Translations under genes and position numbers: made by a program
Shown: in pieces, positions 44,721 through 53,593 of the stretch
Layout: each line of letters opens with the position of its first letter
Position numbering within the stretch: the stretch's first letter is position 1
From: Hyphomicrobiales bacterium
Lineage (GTDB): Bacteria > Pseudomonadota > Alphaproteobacteria > Rhizobiales > Rhizobiaceae
Reading direction: 5' to 3'
DNA length: 64,000 nucleotides
Assembly: GCA_900469625.1 (NCBI GenBank)
Contig: UBXV01000022.1
Location: forward strand, 62,001 to 126,000
The notes under the pieces: generated by a model
The model's input: only the letters and a program-made list of their open reading frames with translations
What the model was told of the DNA's origin: nothing
The model's database searches: none

Positions 44721-45869
44721 ATGATCATCACCGACGTCGAGGTGCGGGTGTTCCGCACGACCACGCGCCGCCATTCAGACAGTGCTGGTCACGCCCATCC
44801 AGGTCCGCCGCATCAGGTGGAGCAGGCGATGCTGACCATTCGCACGGAAGATGGCCGTGAAGGCCATTCCTTCACTGCTCCGGAGATCGTTCGCCCGCAC
44901 CTGATCGAGAAATTCGTCAAGAAGGTGCTCATCGGCGCTGATTACCGCGACCGCGAACGGCTTTGGCAGGATCTCGCCCACTGGCAGCGCGGCTCCGCGG
45001 CACAATTGACCGACCGCACGCTTGCCGTCGTCGACTGCGCTTTGTGGGATCTTGCGGGCAGGACGCTCGATCAACCTGTATACAAATTGATCGGCGGTTA
45101 TCGCGACAAGGTGCTGGCCTACGGCTCGATCATGTGCGGCGACGAACTGGACGGTGGATTGGCAACGCCCGATGATTACGGGCGTTTCGCCGAGACGCTG
45201 GTCAAGCGCGGCTACAAGGGTATCAAGCTGCACACCTGGATGCCGCCGGTCAGCTGGGCGCCCGACGTGAAGATGGACATCAAGGCTTGTGCGGCCGTTC
45301 GCGAGGCGGTCGGCGCGGATATCCGGCTGATGATCGACGCCTTCCACTGGTATTCCCGTACGGATGCGCTCGAACTTGGCCGAGGGCTCGAAAAGCTCGG
45401 CTTCGACTGGATCGAGGAGCCGATGGATGAACAGTCGCTGTCTTCCTACAAGTGGCTTGCGGACAATCTCGACATTCCCGTCGTTGGTCCGGAAAGTGCA
45501 GCCGGCAAACACTGGCACCGTGCCGAATGGATCAAGGCTGGCGCCTGCGACATCCTTCGCACTGGCGTCAACGATGTTGGCGGCATCACGCCGGCGCTGA
45601 AGACCATGCATCTGGCCGAGGCCTTCGGCATGGAATGCGAAGTCCATGGCAACACGGCGATGAACCTGCATGTGGTGGCTGCGACCAAGAATTGCCGCTG
45701 GTACGAGCGCGGCCTGTTGCACCCGTTCCTCGAATATGACGATGGCCACGACTATCTGAAGTCGCTTTCCGACCCGATGGATCGAGACGGCTTCGTGCAT
45801 GTGCCGGATCGGCCGGGGCTCGGCGAAGATATCGATTTCGACTTCATCGAAAACAACCGCGTGCGGTGA
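44721..45869 (+). CDS. mandelate racemase / muconate lactonising family enzyme (acid-sugar dehydratase or cycloisomerase)
   Basis: The 382-residue protein belongs to the enolase superfamily: the barrel lysine region GYKGIKLHTW (K-x-H rather than K-x-K), metal ligands in LMIDAFHW (Asp), FDWIEEPMD (Glu) and VVGPESAAG (Glu), an Asp in RTGVNDVGG and a His in EVHGNTAMN. Members dehydrate sugar acids such as galactarate, glucarate or aldonates, or open lactones. The link by operator motif to kdgD and the semialdehyde dehydrogenase suggests that it produces 5-dehydro-4-deoxyglucarate or a precursor. The exact substrate is not known. It is followed by an SGNH hydrolase gene. Confidence 0.85.
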   Translation: MIITDVEVRVFRTTTRRHSDSAGHAHPGPPHQVEQAMLTIRTEDGREGHSFTAPEIVRPHLIEKFVKKVLIGADYRDRERLWQDLAHWQRGSAAQLTDRTLAVVDCALWDLAGRTLDQPVYKLIGGYRDKVLAYGSIMCGDELDGGLATPDDYGRFAETLVKRGYKGIKLHTWMPPVSWAPDVKMDIKACAAVREAVGADIRLMIDAFHWYSRTDALELGRGLEKLGFDWIEEPMDEQSLSSYKWLADNLDIPVVGPESAAGKHWHRAEWIKAGACDILRTGVNDVGGITPALKTMHLAEAFGMECEVHGNTAMNLHVVAATKNCRWYERGLLHPFLEYDDGHDYLKSLSDPMDRDGFVHVPDRPGLGEDIDFDFIENNRVR

Positions 45870-45888
45870 ATGGCGAGGTGAGCGAGCA

Positions 45889-46518
45889 ATGAAGACGGTT
45901 CTCGCCTTCGGCGACAGTCTGACCTGGGGCGCGGATCCGACGACGGGCCTGCGTCATCCCCCGGAGGGCCGCTGGCCCGAGGTGCTCGCTCGCGAGCTCG
46001 GCGGCTCGGCAACGGTCATCTCGGAAGGGCTCGGCGGGCGCACGACCTGCTACGAGGACCATGCAGGGCCCGCTTGCCGCAATGGCGCCAAGGCGCTGGA
46101 GATCGCGCTTGCAAGCCACATGCCGCTCGATCTCGTGATCGTCATGCTTGGGACCAACGACTTGAAGCCCGTGCATGGCGGACGCGCGGAGAGTGCGGTT
46201 TCGGGAATGCGCCGGCTGGCTCAAATCGTCGACACGTTTCCCTACAAGCCACGCTGTGCCAAGCCGAAGCTCCTGATCGTCGCGCCGCCCCCTTGCTCGC
46301 CAGGCGCGGCGGGGCATCCGGCGGCAGGACGAAGTATCGAAGAATCCGAGCGGCTTTCGCCGCTCTACAGCAAGCTTGCCGGCGAACTCGGCCATGCGTT
46401 TTTCGACGCCGGCACGGTTGCGCGGGGCTCGCGGATCGACGGCGTGCATCTGGAGGCCACCGCGACGGCCGCCATCGGCCGGGCACTCGCAGCGCCCGTC
46501 AGCGCAATTCTGCACTGA
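45889..46518 (+). CDS. SGNH/GDSL-family hydrolase (arylesterase-type)
   Basis: The 209-residue protein has all four SGNH blocks: the nucleophile Ser in AFGDSLTWG (block I), Gly in GLGGRTT (II), Asn in MLGTNDLK (III), and the Asp-x-x-His of block V in RIDGVHL. No signal peptide, so it acts in the cytoplasm. The close bacterial relatives are esterases and acyltransferases. Here it could remove acetyl or methyl esters from an imported sugar acid before further breakdown (inference). It starts 19 bases after the enolase-family gene, and the binding-protein gene follows 88 bases later. Confidence 0.87.
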   Translation: MKTVLAFGDSLTWGADPTTGLRHPPEGRWPEVLARELGGSATVISEGLGGRTTCYEDHAGPACRNGAKALEIALASHMPLDLVIVMLGTNDLKPVHGGRAESAVSGMRRLAQIVDTFPYKPRCAKPKLLIVAPPPCSPGAAGHPAAGRSIEESERLSPLYSKLAGELGHAFFDAGTVARGSRIDGVHLEATATAAIGRALAAPVSAILH

Positions 46519-46606
46519 TCCGTTTCAACGCCTGCGGAGGAGCAGGCGGGCGGATCTTGAAACTGGTAGGCCAAAATCCGCAAGGGATGGCCGCAAAGGA
46601 GGAAGC

Positions 46607-48205
46607 ATGAGACACTTTTTTCTAAGAGCCGCGCTTGGTGCGCTGCTCGCCACGGCGGCACCGATCGGTGCGTTCGCCGAAACGCCGGCCGACCAACTGG
46701 TCGTCGCCACCACCATGAGCAACATTCTGACGCTCGATCCCGCTGCCATTACCGGCCGCGAGACCGTGCAGGTGCTCAACAACATCTATGACACGCTCGT
46801 CGTCCTTTCACCGCAGGACCGGAGCGTCCAGCCACGGCTTGCCGAGCGCTGGGAAATCGCCGACGACCGCAAGTCGATCCGCTTCCATCTGCATGCCGAT
46901 GCGAAATTTGCGTCCGGCAATGCCGTGACCGCCGCTGACGTCGCCTGGAGCTTGAAGCGGTTGCTTGTCCGCAATCTCGCTCAGTCGTCCTTGCTCAAGA
47001 CCCGCGGCTTCACTGCGGAGGGTGCCGACACGGCGTTCGTTGCCGAGGACGACAACACCTTCGTGATCAACCTGCCGAAGCCCGACGACCCGAACTTGCT
47101 GCTGATGGTCCTGGCGCAGAACGGACCGGGCTCCATTCTGGACAGCAAGACGGTGCTCGAGAACGAGAAGGATGGCGACCTCGGTGCGGCATGGCTGACG
47201 CTGAATTCGGCCGGCTCCGGCCCGTTCACGCTGGCGCAATGGAAGTCGAACGAATACATCATTCTCGCCCGCAACGACGACTATTGGGGCCAGAAGGCCG
47301 CGATGAAACGCGTCCTGATGCGCCATTTGCCGGAATCCCAGTCGCAGCGGCTGTTGCTGGAAAAAGGCGACATCGACGTAGCCTATTCGCTCCAGGCGCC
47401 GGACCTGAAGTCGCTTGAGGCCGACAAGGCGATTGCCATCGCATCGACGCCCGGTTCCGGCTTCTACTATCTCAGCGTATCGATGAAGGACGAACGCTTC
47501 GCCAACAAGAAAGTCCGCGAAGCGCTACGATACCTGATCGACTATGAGGGTCTCGACAAGGCGGTGATGCCCTACTACGGCAAGCTGCACCAGCGGCCGC
47601 TGTCGAGTGGCGTTCTGGGTGTGCTCCCGGACGAGGGCTACAAGTTGGACGTTGCCAAGGCCAAGGCACTGCTGGCCGAGGCCGGCTATCCCAACGGATT
47701 CAAGACCACGCTCAGGGTTCTCTCGGAAGATCCGTTCATGAAGGCGGCGACCGCGATCCAGAACACGCTTGCCCAGGCCGGTATAGAGGCCGAACTCATC
47801 AGCGGTTCCGGTGACCAGATCTACGGGGCGATGCGCGAGCGAAACTTCGAACTGCTGCTCGGTCGCGGCGGCGGCGGCCAACAGCCGCATCCCGACAACA
47901 ACCTGCGCGCCATTGCCTACAATCCCGACAATTCGGATGAGGCGAAGCTGACCAACTACCAGAGCTGGCGCACGAGCTTCTACGACGAGAAACTGAACAA
48001 GCTGATCGAGGAGGCCCTGGTCGAGCGCGATCCCGCCAAACAGGCCAAGCTTTACGAAGGTGTGCAGACCTACATGGACGAGATCGTCATGTCGATCCAA
48101 CCGTTCGCGGAGGTGGTCGATACCGCCGCGTACCGGAGTGATGTGAAGGGCATGATCGTCAGCCCCTGGCTTTCCCGCTTCGAGGGCGTCGCCAAGGAGC
48201 GTTGA
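46607..48205 (+). CDS. ABC transporter substrate-binding protein, peptide/opine family (SBP family 5)
   Basis: The 532-residue protein has a signal peptide ending GAFA, then ILTLDPAAITGRETVQVLNN, YDTLVVLSPQ, and the family motif IRFHLHADAKFASGNAVTAAD. AAAGGAGG precedes ATG 46607. It should serve the permeases and ATPases encoded on the opposite strand downstream, which lack a binding-protein gene of their own. Family 5 binding proteins in rhizobia also take up oligosaccharides. A uronate- or pectin-derived solute fits the neighbours but is not proven. Confidence 0.9.
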   Translation: MRHFFLRAALGALLATAAPIGAFAETPADQLVVATTMSNILTLDPAAITGRETVQVLNNIYDTLVVLSPQDRSVQPRLAERWEIADDRKSIRFHLHADAKFASGNAVTAADVAWSLKRLLVRNLAQSSLLKTRGFTAEGADTAFVAEDDNTFVINLPKPDDPNLLLMVLAQNGPGSILDSKTVLENEKDGDLGAAWLTLNSAGSGPFTLAQWKSNEYIILARNDDYWGQKAAMKRVLMRHLPESQSQRLLLEKGDIDVAYSLQAPDLKSLEADKAIAIASTPGSGFYYLSVSMKDERFANKKVREALRYLIDYEGLDKAVMPYYGKLHQRPLSSGVLGVLPDEGYKLDVAKAKALLAEAGYPNGFKTTLRVLSEDPFMKAATAIQNTLAQAGIEAELISGSGDQIYGAMRERNFELLLGRGGGGQQPHPDNNLRAIAYNPDNSDEAKLTNYQSWRTSFYDEKLNKLIEEALVERDPAKQAKLYEGVQTYMDEIVMSIQPFAEVVDTAAYRSDVKGMIVSPWLSRFEGVAKER

Positions 48206-48232
48206 TCCCTTCCTGTTTCTGGGCAAAAGACG

Positions 48233-48260
48233 AAATGGCGCGTGGCAACACGCGCCATTT
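48233..48260. terminator. 12-bp hairpin with GCAA tetraloop
   Basis: AAATGGCGCGTG (48233-48244) and CACGCGCCATTT (48249-48260) form a perfect stem closed by a GCAA (GNRA-type) loop, 27 bases after the binding-protein stop codon. The AAA/TTT ends give a short T run. Likely the terminator of the plus-strand unit. Confidence 0.75.
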
Positions 48261-48690
48261 CACGTTCGGGCGTATGGAGCCGTGCGCGCCGAACAGGCGG
48301 GCGCGCTATCGCGCACCTCTGGACGAGGCCACCGCTGTCGTGCGCTTGGCACCTGCTTCACATTCTGGCTGAGGCGAGAAAGCGGCGCTCCAAATTCTGT
48401 GCCTATCATTCAGCGCCATTGGGACATGCCAGCCTGCGCAGGCAGCGCGCGAACGATGGCCGCCCGCGGCCGCAGGTCACAGGGGCGAGAGCCACAGATG
48501 CGGCGAGGGCGCGGCGCTTCGCTGGCTGGCGGGTGCGATGGCCTTCCCGCTTTAGATGTGGTGGGACGCATTCGCTGGTCCCTCGGCTTGAGCCGCCCGG
48601 TGGGCAAGCCGACTCATCCAAAACTTGGTATAGATGGCATTGCCGATGGCGGTCGAACAGCCGCGCGGCGCCGTTCCGGATATGCAGCCG
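48261..48690. other. intergenic stretch between convergent units
   Basis: About 430 bases without a supported gene. Overlapping short frames are open on the plus strand because of base composition but have no start signal or known product. May be a remnant of lost sequence between the two halves of the transport locus. Confidence 0.5.
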
Positions 48691-48696
48691 TCGTGG

Positions 48697-48723
48697 AAAA
48701 AAACGCCCCTGTCTCCAGGGGCG
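48697..48723 (-). terminator. rho-independent terminator of the minus-strand transporter operon
   Basis: Read on the minus strand, CGCCCCTG (48723-48716) pairs with CAGGGGCG (48711-48704) around a GAGA tetraloop and is followed by seven T residues (48703-48697). It lies 40 bases past the stop codon of the last ATPase gene. Confidence 0.93.
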
Positions 48724-48763
48724 CTCTGTCGTTGCCAGCGTGTCCTAAGCTCTGTCAGCCCGA

Positions 48764-49525
48764 TCAGTGTGCGTTTTCGTATTCCAGGGAAGCGCCGATG
48801 AGTTCGCGTGCGTAGGGATGGGTTGCGCCGTTTGCGGGGATCGCATCGCGCGGCAGCACTTCGGTGATCTCGCCGTGCAACATCACGGCGAACCGGTCGC
48901 ACATGTGATCGACGACGGCCAGATCGTGGGTCACCATGATGTAGGTGAAGCCGCGTTCCTCCCGCAGGCGCTGGAGCAGGTTCAGGATTTCGGCCTGTAC
49001 GGAAACATCGAGCGCCGACGTCGGCTCGTCGAGAAGTAGAAGCGAGGGCTCCAGGATGAGGGCCCGGGCGATGGCCACCCGTTGCCGCTGGCCGCCGGAA
49101 AGCTGGTGCGGAAAGCGATCGAGGAACGACAGGGGCAGGCCGACATCGGTGATCGCCTTGCGCATGCGCTCCTCGCGATTGCCGAGCTTGTGGATGGCCA
49201 GGGGCTCGTTGAGCACGGTGCGCACGGACTGGCGCGGATGCAGCGAACCGTAGGGATCCTGGAAGACCATCTGCACCATGCGGCAGCGCTCGATCAGCGG
49301 CATCGCGCGCACGGACTTGCCGTCGATCAGGATGTCGCCCGTCCAGATGTCGGTGAGCATGGAGATGCATCGCAGCACCGTGGACTTGCCCGAGCCGCTT
49401 TCGCCGACGAGACCGAAACATTCGCCGGGGCTGACCGAGAAGCTGACGCCGGGCAGAACCCTGACGGCAGCGGGACCGGCGCCGAAGGTGATCGACACAT
49501 CACGGGTTTCGACGGAAACGGACAT
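48764..49525 (-). CDS. ABC transporter ATP-binding protein, DppF-type
   Basis: The 253-residue ATPase has Walker [11 protein letters not shown]-loop MVFQDPYGSLHPRQ, signature LSGGQRQRV, Walker [12 protein letters not shown] and MVTHD. It lacks the C-terminal Cys-rich extension often found in DppF. ATG 49525 overlaps the stop of the preceding ATPase gene (TGATG) with GGAGGAGAAA upstream. Last gene of the 52276-48764 operon. Confidence 0.92.
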   Translation of the reverse strand: MSVSVETRDVSITFGAGPAAVRVLPGVSFSVSPGECFGLVGESGSGKSTVLRCISMLTDIWTGDILIDGKSVRAMPLIERCRMVQMVFQDPYGSLHPRQSVRTVLNEPLAIHKLGNREERMRKAITDVGLPLSFLDRFPHQLSGGQRQRVAIARALILEPSLLLLDEPTSALDVSVQAEILNLLQRLREERGFTYIMVTHDLAVVDHMCDRFAVMLHGEITEVLPRDAIPANGATHPYARELIGASLEYENAH

Positions 49526-50361
49526 CAGGCTTTCTCCTCCAGCCATTCGGGTTGGCGATCGAGCACGGCAAGCGGTGCCCGCCCGCCACCGATCTTCGGC
49601 TGTGCTGCCAGAAGGCCGCGCGTATAGGGGTGCTCTGCCCTGTCTAGATCGCGGGCAGCGAGTGTTTCGACCACGCGGCCGGCATACATGATCAGCACCC
49701 GGTCGCAGAAATTGCGCACAAGGTTCAGGTCGTGACTGATCATGATCAGGCCGATGCCCCGGTCGCGGACGAGACCGTCGAGAATGTTCAGCACCTGCAG
49801 GCGGACGGTGACGTCGAGCGCGGACGTCGGTTCGTCGGCGATGACGAGGTCGGGATCAGCGAGCAGCATCATGGCGATCATCACCCGCTGGCCCATGCCG
49901 CCGGAAATCTCGTGCGGATATTGCTGGTAGACCCGCTTCGGATCGCGGATCTTGACCGCTTCCAGCATGGCGAGCGCCTTGTCACGCGCTTCCGTCTTCG
50001 AACACCTGAAATGGCGCAGATAGGTCTCGGCCACCTGGTCGCCGACGCGCCGGATCGGGTTGAGCGAGAACTTGGGATCCTGAAGGATCATCGACATGTG
50101 CCGGCCGCGGACCTTCAACATCTCTCTTTCCGAAAGCGTCAGAAGCTCTCGGTCTCCAAAGCGCAGCGTGTCTGCCGTGATGGTGGCGCCCGGCAGAAGC
50201 CGCAGCAGAGCGCGCCCGACCGTGGACTTGCCGGAGCCGGATTCGCCGACGATCCCGAGCCGCTCGCGGCCGAGCGTGAAAGTGACGCCGCGCACGGCCT
50301 CGGTCGAAGCGCCGCCGTAGCGGATCCTCAGATTGTCGACCTCTAGAATTGGCTTTTCCAT
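49525..50361 (-). CDS. ABC transporter ATP-binding protein, DppD-type
   Basis: The 278-residue ATPase begins [17 protein letters not shown]. It has Walker [11 protein letters not shown]-loop [14 protein letters not shown], signature ISGGMGQRV, Walker [13 protein letters not shown] and MISHD. The signature has MGQR where MRQR is usual, a small change. ATG 50361 is 5 bases after the permease stop. It works with the other ATPase on the DppB/C-type channel. Confidence 0.92.
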   Translation of the reverse strand: MEKPILEVDNLRIRYGGASTEAVRGVTFTLGRERLGIVGESGSGKSTVGRALLRLLPGATITADTLRFGDRELLTLSEREMLKVRGRHMSMILQDPKFSLNPIRRVGDQVAETYLRHFRCSKTEARDKALAMLEAVKIRDPKRVYQQYPHEISGGMGQRVMIAMMLLADPDLVIADEPTSALDVTVRLQVLNILDGLVRDRGIGLIMISHDLNLVRNFCDRVLIMYAGRVVETLAARDLDRAEHPYTRGLLAAQPKIGGGRAPLAVLDRQPEWLEEKA

Positions 50362-50366
50362 CGGGC

Positions 50367-51254
50367 TTACCTCCGGTTCATCTGCTTGGGGTCGAGTGCA
50401 TCGCGCAAACCGTCGCCGAGCAGATTGAATGCGAGACTGACGGTCAGGATCGAGATGCCCGGAAAGGTGACGAGCCACCAGCTGTCCAGCATGTAGCGGC
50501 GTCCGGTCGCGATCATCGCACCCCATTCGGGAAGCGGCGGTTGGGCGCCAAGGCCGAGGAAGCCGAGGCCGGCGGCGGTGAGGATGACGGTCGCCATGTT
50601 CAGCGTCAGGCGGATGAGGACCGAAGGAAGGCACATCGGCATGATCGACTTGACGATGATGCGCGCCGGCGAGGCGCCCTGCAGCCGGGCGGCGGAGATG
50701 TAGTCCGCCTTGCGGAAGGTCATGGCTTCGGCCCGCGCCAGCCGCGCGATCGGCGGCCAGGAGGTGAGCGCAATGGCGACAATGGCGTTGTTGAGGCTCG
50801 GTCCGAGTGCGGCGACGAAAGCGAGCGAGAGAATGAGGCTCGGAAACGACAGAAAGATATCGGTGATGCGCATCATCACCGTATCGACCTTGCCGCCGAG
50901 ATAGCCGGCGGTCGTGCCGATGATCAGGCCGATGGGGCCAACGACGACCGACACGAGGAAGATGATCGTCAGCGTGATACGGGCGCCCCAGACCAGCCGG
51001 CTGAAGATGTCGCGGCCGAGCTCGTCGGTGCCGAAGAGATGCCCGTTGCCGGGTGCCTGCAGCGTCAGCGCAAGATCCTGCGCGTAGGGGTCGTGGGTGG
51101 CGATCAACGGCGCAAAGGCAGCGACCAGGACGAGCAGCGTCAGAACGGCAAGACCGAATGCCGATGTCGGGCTTTTCAGGAGAAACAGCACGATGTTCTT
51201 CAACGCAAGCAGCGGTGCGGGCAGGCGGAAAGTGGTTTCGGTGCTGGCAGACAT
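50367..51254 (-). CDS. ABC transporter permease, DppC-type
   Basis: The 295-residue membrane protein has an N-terminal cytoplasmic stretch, about six helices, GHLFGTDELGRDIFSRLVWGAR (the G-T-D-x-x-G-R-D motif) and the EAA loop SAARLQGASPARIIVKSIMP. Partner of the DppB-type permease whose stop overlaps its start codon (TGATG). Confidence 0.92.
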   Translation of the reverse strand: MSASTETTFRLPAPLLALKNIVLFLLKSPTSAFGLAVLTLLVLVAAFAPLIATHDPYAQDLALTLQAPGNGHLFGTDELGRDIFSRLVWGARITLTIIFLVSVVVGPIGLIIGTTAGYLGGKVDTVMMRITDIFLSFPSLILSLAFVAALGPSLNNAIVAIALTSWPPIARLARAEAMTFRKADYISAARLQGASPARIIVKSIMPMCLPSVLIRLTLNMATVILTAAGLGFLGLGAQPPLPEWGAMIATGRRYMLDSWWLVTFPGISILTVSLAFNLLGDGLRDALDPKQMNRR

Positions 51255-52276
51255 CAGTGTGTCCTCGGATCGAAGATGCGGTAAAGAACGTCGGACAGGA
51301 GATTGAGCCCGATGAAGATGACGCCGACGATCAGGACGCAGGTCATGACCGCGTTCATATCGCCGGTGATCAGATTGTTGGTGAGATATTGGCCGAAACC
51401 CGGCCAGGCAAAAACGGTTTCGATCAGGACCGCGCCTTCGAGCAAGGAGCCGTAGGCGAGCGCTATGATGGTGACGAGCTGGACGCGGATGTTGATGAAG
51501 GCGTGCTGCCAGATCGTCTGGTTGCGCGATAGCCCCTTCACCCGCGCGGTGGTCACATATTCTTGGCCCAATTGGTCGAGCATGAAACTGCGCGTCATGC
51601 GGGTGATGTAGGCGGAAGAGGAATAGCCAAGCAGGGCGGCCGGCAGGATGATGTGGTTTACCGCGGACCAGAACACATCCATTTCGCCGGCGATGAGGCT
51701 GTCGATCAGAAGGAATCCGGTGCGTTCATCAACGAGGCCGATATAGAACTGATCCATGCGGCCGCTGCCGCCGACCAGGCCGAAATGAGCATAAAAGACG
51801 ATGAGGGCGATCATGCCTGTCCAGAAAATCGGCATGGAATGGCCAAAGAGACTGAAGACGCGCACGACATGGTCCGGCCACCGATCCTTGTTGACGGCGG
51901 CAAAGACGCCAAGCGGCACGCCAAGGCCCGCTCCGATCAGAATGGCGAAGGTGGCCAGCTCGATCGTCGCCGGCATGACATGCAGGATGTCCTGGATGAC
52001 GGGCTGGCCGGTGCGGATGGACGTCCCGAAATTGCCGGTAAAGACGTCGCGCAGGTAATAGAAGAACTGTTCCCAGAGCGGGCGATCAAGGCCGAGCGAA
52101 CGGTATACCTGTTCGTAGGTCTCACGGGTCGCATCTTCGCCGACCATGGCGCGCACGGGATCGGCGGGCATCAGCCGGCCGATGAAGAAGGTCAGAAGCA
52201 GCAGGCCGAGCAGCGTGACCGCAATGGTCCCGACCTGCCCGGCTGCGCCATAGAAGCGTATGCGACGATGTGACAT
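51254..52276 (-). CDS. ABC transporter permease, DppB-type
   Basis: The 340-residue membrane protein begins MSHRRIRFYGAAGQVG at ATG 52276 with CGGAGGAA upstream. Helical TIAVTLLGLLLLTFFIGRLM, MVGEDATRETYEQVYRSLGLDRPLWEQF (periplasmic DppB motif) and the EAA loop TTARVKGLSRNQTIWQHAF are visible. First gene of the operon; its promoter region carries the TGTATGACAAC site at 52323. Confidence 0.92.
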   Translation of the reverse strand: MSHRRIRFYGAAGQVGTIAVTLLGLLLLTFFIGRLMPADPVRAMVGEDATRETYEQVYRSLGLDRPLWEQFFYYLRDVFTGNFGTSIRTGQPVIQDILHVMPATIELATFAILIGAGLGVPLGVFAAVNKDRWPDHVVRVFSLFGHSMPIFWTGMIALIVFYAHFGLVGGSGRMDQFYIGLVDERTGFLLIDSLIAGEMDVFWSAVNHIILPAALLGYSSSAYITRMTRSFMLDQLGQEYVTTARVKGLSRNQTIWQHAFINIRVQLVTIIALAYGSLLEGAVLIETVFAWPGFGQYLTNNLITGDMNAVMTCVLIVGVIFIGLNLLSDVLYRIFDPRTH

Positions 52277-52310
52277 GATTCCTCCGTTTGTCATTCGCCG
52301 GGCGGGAGGC

Positions 52311-52340
52311 GATACAGGCTCCCATCCTGTATGACAACTT
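52311..52340. promoter_or_regulatory. putative GntR site upstream of the minus-strand transporter operon
   Basis: CATCCTGTATGACAACTT (52323-52340) agrees with the reverse complement of 44668-44682 (CATCCTGTATTACAC) and with TTGTATGATAACTT at 58185. It lies 47-64 bp before the DppB-type start codon. A second GATACAG lies at 52311. Confidence 0.65.
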
Positions 52341-52384
52341 AATAAAATCTGTCACAGGTTGTCGATGCTGTCAAGCCAATCCGC

Positions 52385-52699
52385 TCACAGGAAATCGTCT
52401 CTGCGGGGCGTAAAGCAGTCGATCAGCTCGCCTGCCTCGATGCACTGGCAGCCGTGTTCGGTATTTCCGGGAATGACGAGGCTGTCACCGGCCTTCAGCT
52501 CATAGGCTACGCCGTCGCGGAAGAAGCGAAAGCGGCCGCGTGCGACGTAGGTCGATTGCACGTGCGGATGGCTGTGCAGCCGGCCTTCGGAGCCGCTTTC
52601 GAAGCGAAAGGACACGACCATGACCTCCGGCGAATGAGACAGCACCTGCCGAGTGATGCCGGCATCGGTCGGGGTGGCGGGAAAGACGGGAAGAGTCAT
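52385..52699 (-). CDS. small cupin-domain protein
   Basis: The 104-residue protein (MTLPVFPATPTDAGI...) is a single cupin: EGRLHSHPHVQSTYVARGRFRF carries the H-x-H motif and the downstream strand has AGDSLVIPGNTEHGCQC with the second-motif His. ATG 52699 follows GAGG. Such proteins near kdu genes resemble KdgF, which opens unsaturated uronates to 5-keto-4-deoxyuronate for KduI. That role is plausible here but inferred from context and size. Alternative: a sugar-binding or isomerase cupin. Confidence 0.75.
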   Translation of the reverse strand: MTLPVFPATPTDAGITRQVLSHSPEVMVVSFRFESGSEGRLHSHPHVQSTYVARGRFRFFRDGVAYELKAGDSLVIPGNTEHGCQCIEAGELIDCFTPRRDDFL

Positions 52700-52730
52700 G
52701 GGAACCTCGCTAGTGATGGATGACATCACT

Positions 52731-52763
52731 AGTATACATGTTTCCATATCTGTAATACAAGCT
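52731..52763 (-). promoter_or_regulatory. promoter with operator for the cupin gene
   Basis: On the minus strand, TTGTAT (52760-52755) and TATACT (52736-52731) are 18 bases apart. The -35 overlaps CTTGTATTACAG (52761-52750), identical on the opposite orientation to the site at 44624-44635. The operator therefore sits on the -35 box. Confidence 0.6.
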
Positions 52764-53511
52764 ACGACAAGCTGATATCTTCAGGCGCCAGTGTACGCGA
52801 GCGCAGCAAGATCTTGTAGCGATCGAGGCTGCCGCGAAGATGGGCGCGCATCCGTTCGCGCGCCGCCTCGGCATTTCCTTCGATGATGGCGTCGAGGATC
52901 AGGCCGTGTTCTTCCTGAAGATGAAGGTTGTAGTCTTTCGGGCGCGAACCGGGGGGCGAGCCCTGAAGCTCGCCGCGCGGGATGATGCCCGATCGGATCA
53001 GTTGCAGGAATTCCGGGAAGCGCCGGTTCTGCGTGGCCTCCGCGATGGCGAGGTGCAATTCGAAGTCCGCGTCGCGGGTCGGGCTCCCGGTCGCAAGGCA
53101 TTCGCCAACGTGATGGTGAGCCTCGAGAATGGCTTCGATCTGAGCGGCGGAACGGCGCGACGCGGCGAGCCCTGCCGATTCCACTTCGAAAACGGTCCTG
53201 AGCTCGAGAAGTTCGATGACCGAGGAAATCCGCTCGGTCGTCAGGTCCTTGAACGGCTGCTTCTTTCCCTCCGACGCGGCAAGGGCAAAGATCCCGGCGC
53301 CTTTGCGTGCCTCCACCAGGCCGTCGGCCCGAAGGATAGCAATCGCCTCGCGCACGACGGTGCGGCTGACGGAATATTCGCGGGTCAGCGCACTTTCGCT
53401 GGGAAGCCGATCGCCGGGCTTGAAGACGCCATCGGTCAGCTCGCGACGCAGGTTGGTGCTGATCTTCGCTGCGAGCGACGTGCCTCTGGCGTGGTTGTTG
53501 TCGGCTTCCAT
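52762..53511 (-). CDS. GntR-family regulator 1 (FadR subfamily)
   Basis: The 249-residue protein has the winged helix GVFKPGDRLPSESALTREYS, SVSRTVVREAIAILRADGLV and KGAGIFAL, then an FCD ligand domain with ADFELHLAIAEATQNRRFPEF and EHGLILDAIIEGNAEAARE. It is very similar in layout to the next regulator (shared VSRTVVREAIA and FHLAIA-type motifs), so the two look like duplicates. ATG 53511 follows GGTGAAG. It lies between the transporter/cupin units and the uronate enzymes. Its own upstream region carries CTGGTATGTTATC (53537-53549), related to the regulon motif. Confidence 0.9.
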   Translation of the reverse strand: MEADNNHARGTSLAAKISTNLRRELTDGVFKPGDRLPSESALTREYSVSRTVVREAIAILRADGLVEARKGAGIFALAASEGKKQPFKDLTTERISSVIELLELRTVFEVESAGLAASRRSAAQIEAILEAHHHVGECLATGSPTRDADFELHLAIAEATQNRRFPEFLQLIRSGIIPRGELQGSPPGSRPKDYNLHLQEEHGLILDAIIEGNAEAARERMRAHLRGSLDRYKILLRSRTLAPEDISLS

Positions 53512-53593
53512 TTCTGCTTCACCTGCATTGAACCTGTCTGGTATGTTATCGGTTATCTGTCCGAATGCAAGGGAGAGCTGTCCAGGGCGTGTG

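Noticed and set aside
44320-44721. 133-residue open frame on the minus strand after oiaK
   Set aside because: Covers the regulatory sites of the next unit and has no family match; judged non-coding.
48242-48815. Two overlapping plus-strand frames between the convergent transport units
   Set aside because: Neither has a start signal or known product, and one runs through the clear minus-strand terminator and into the ATPase gene.
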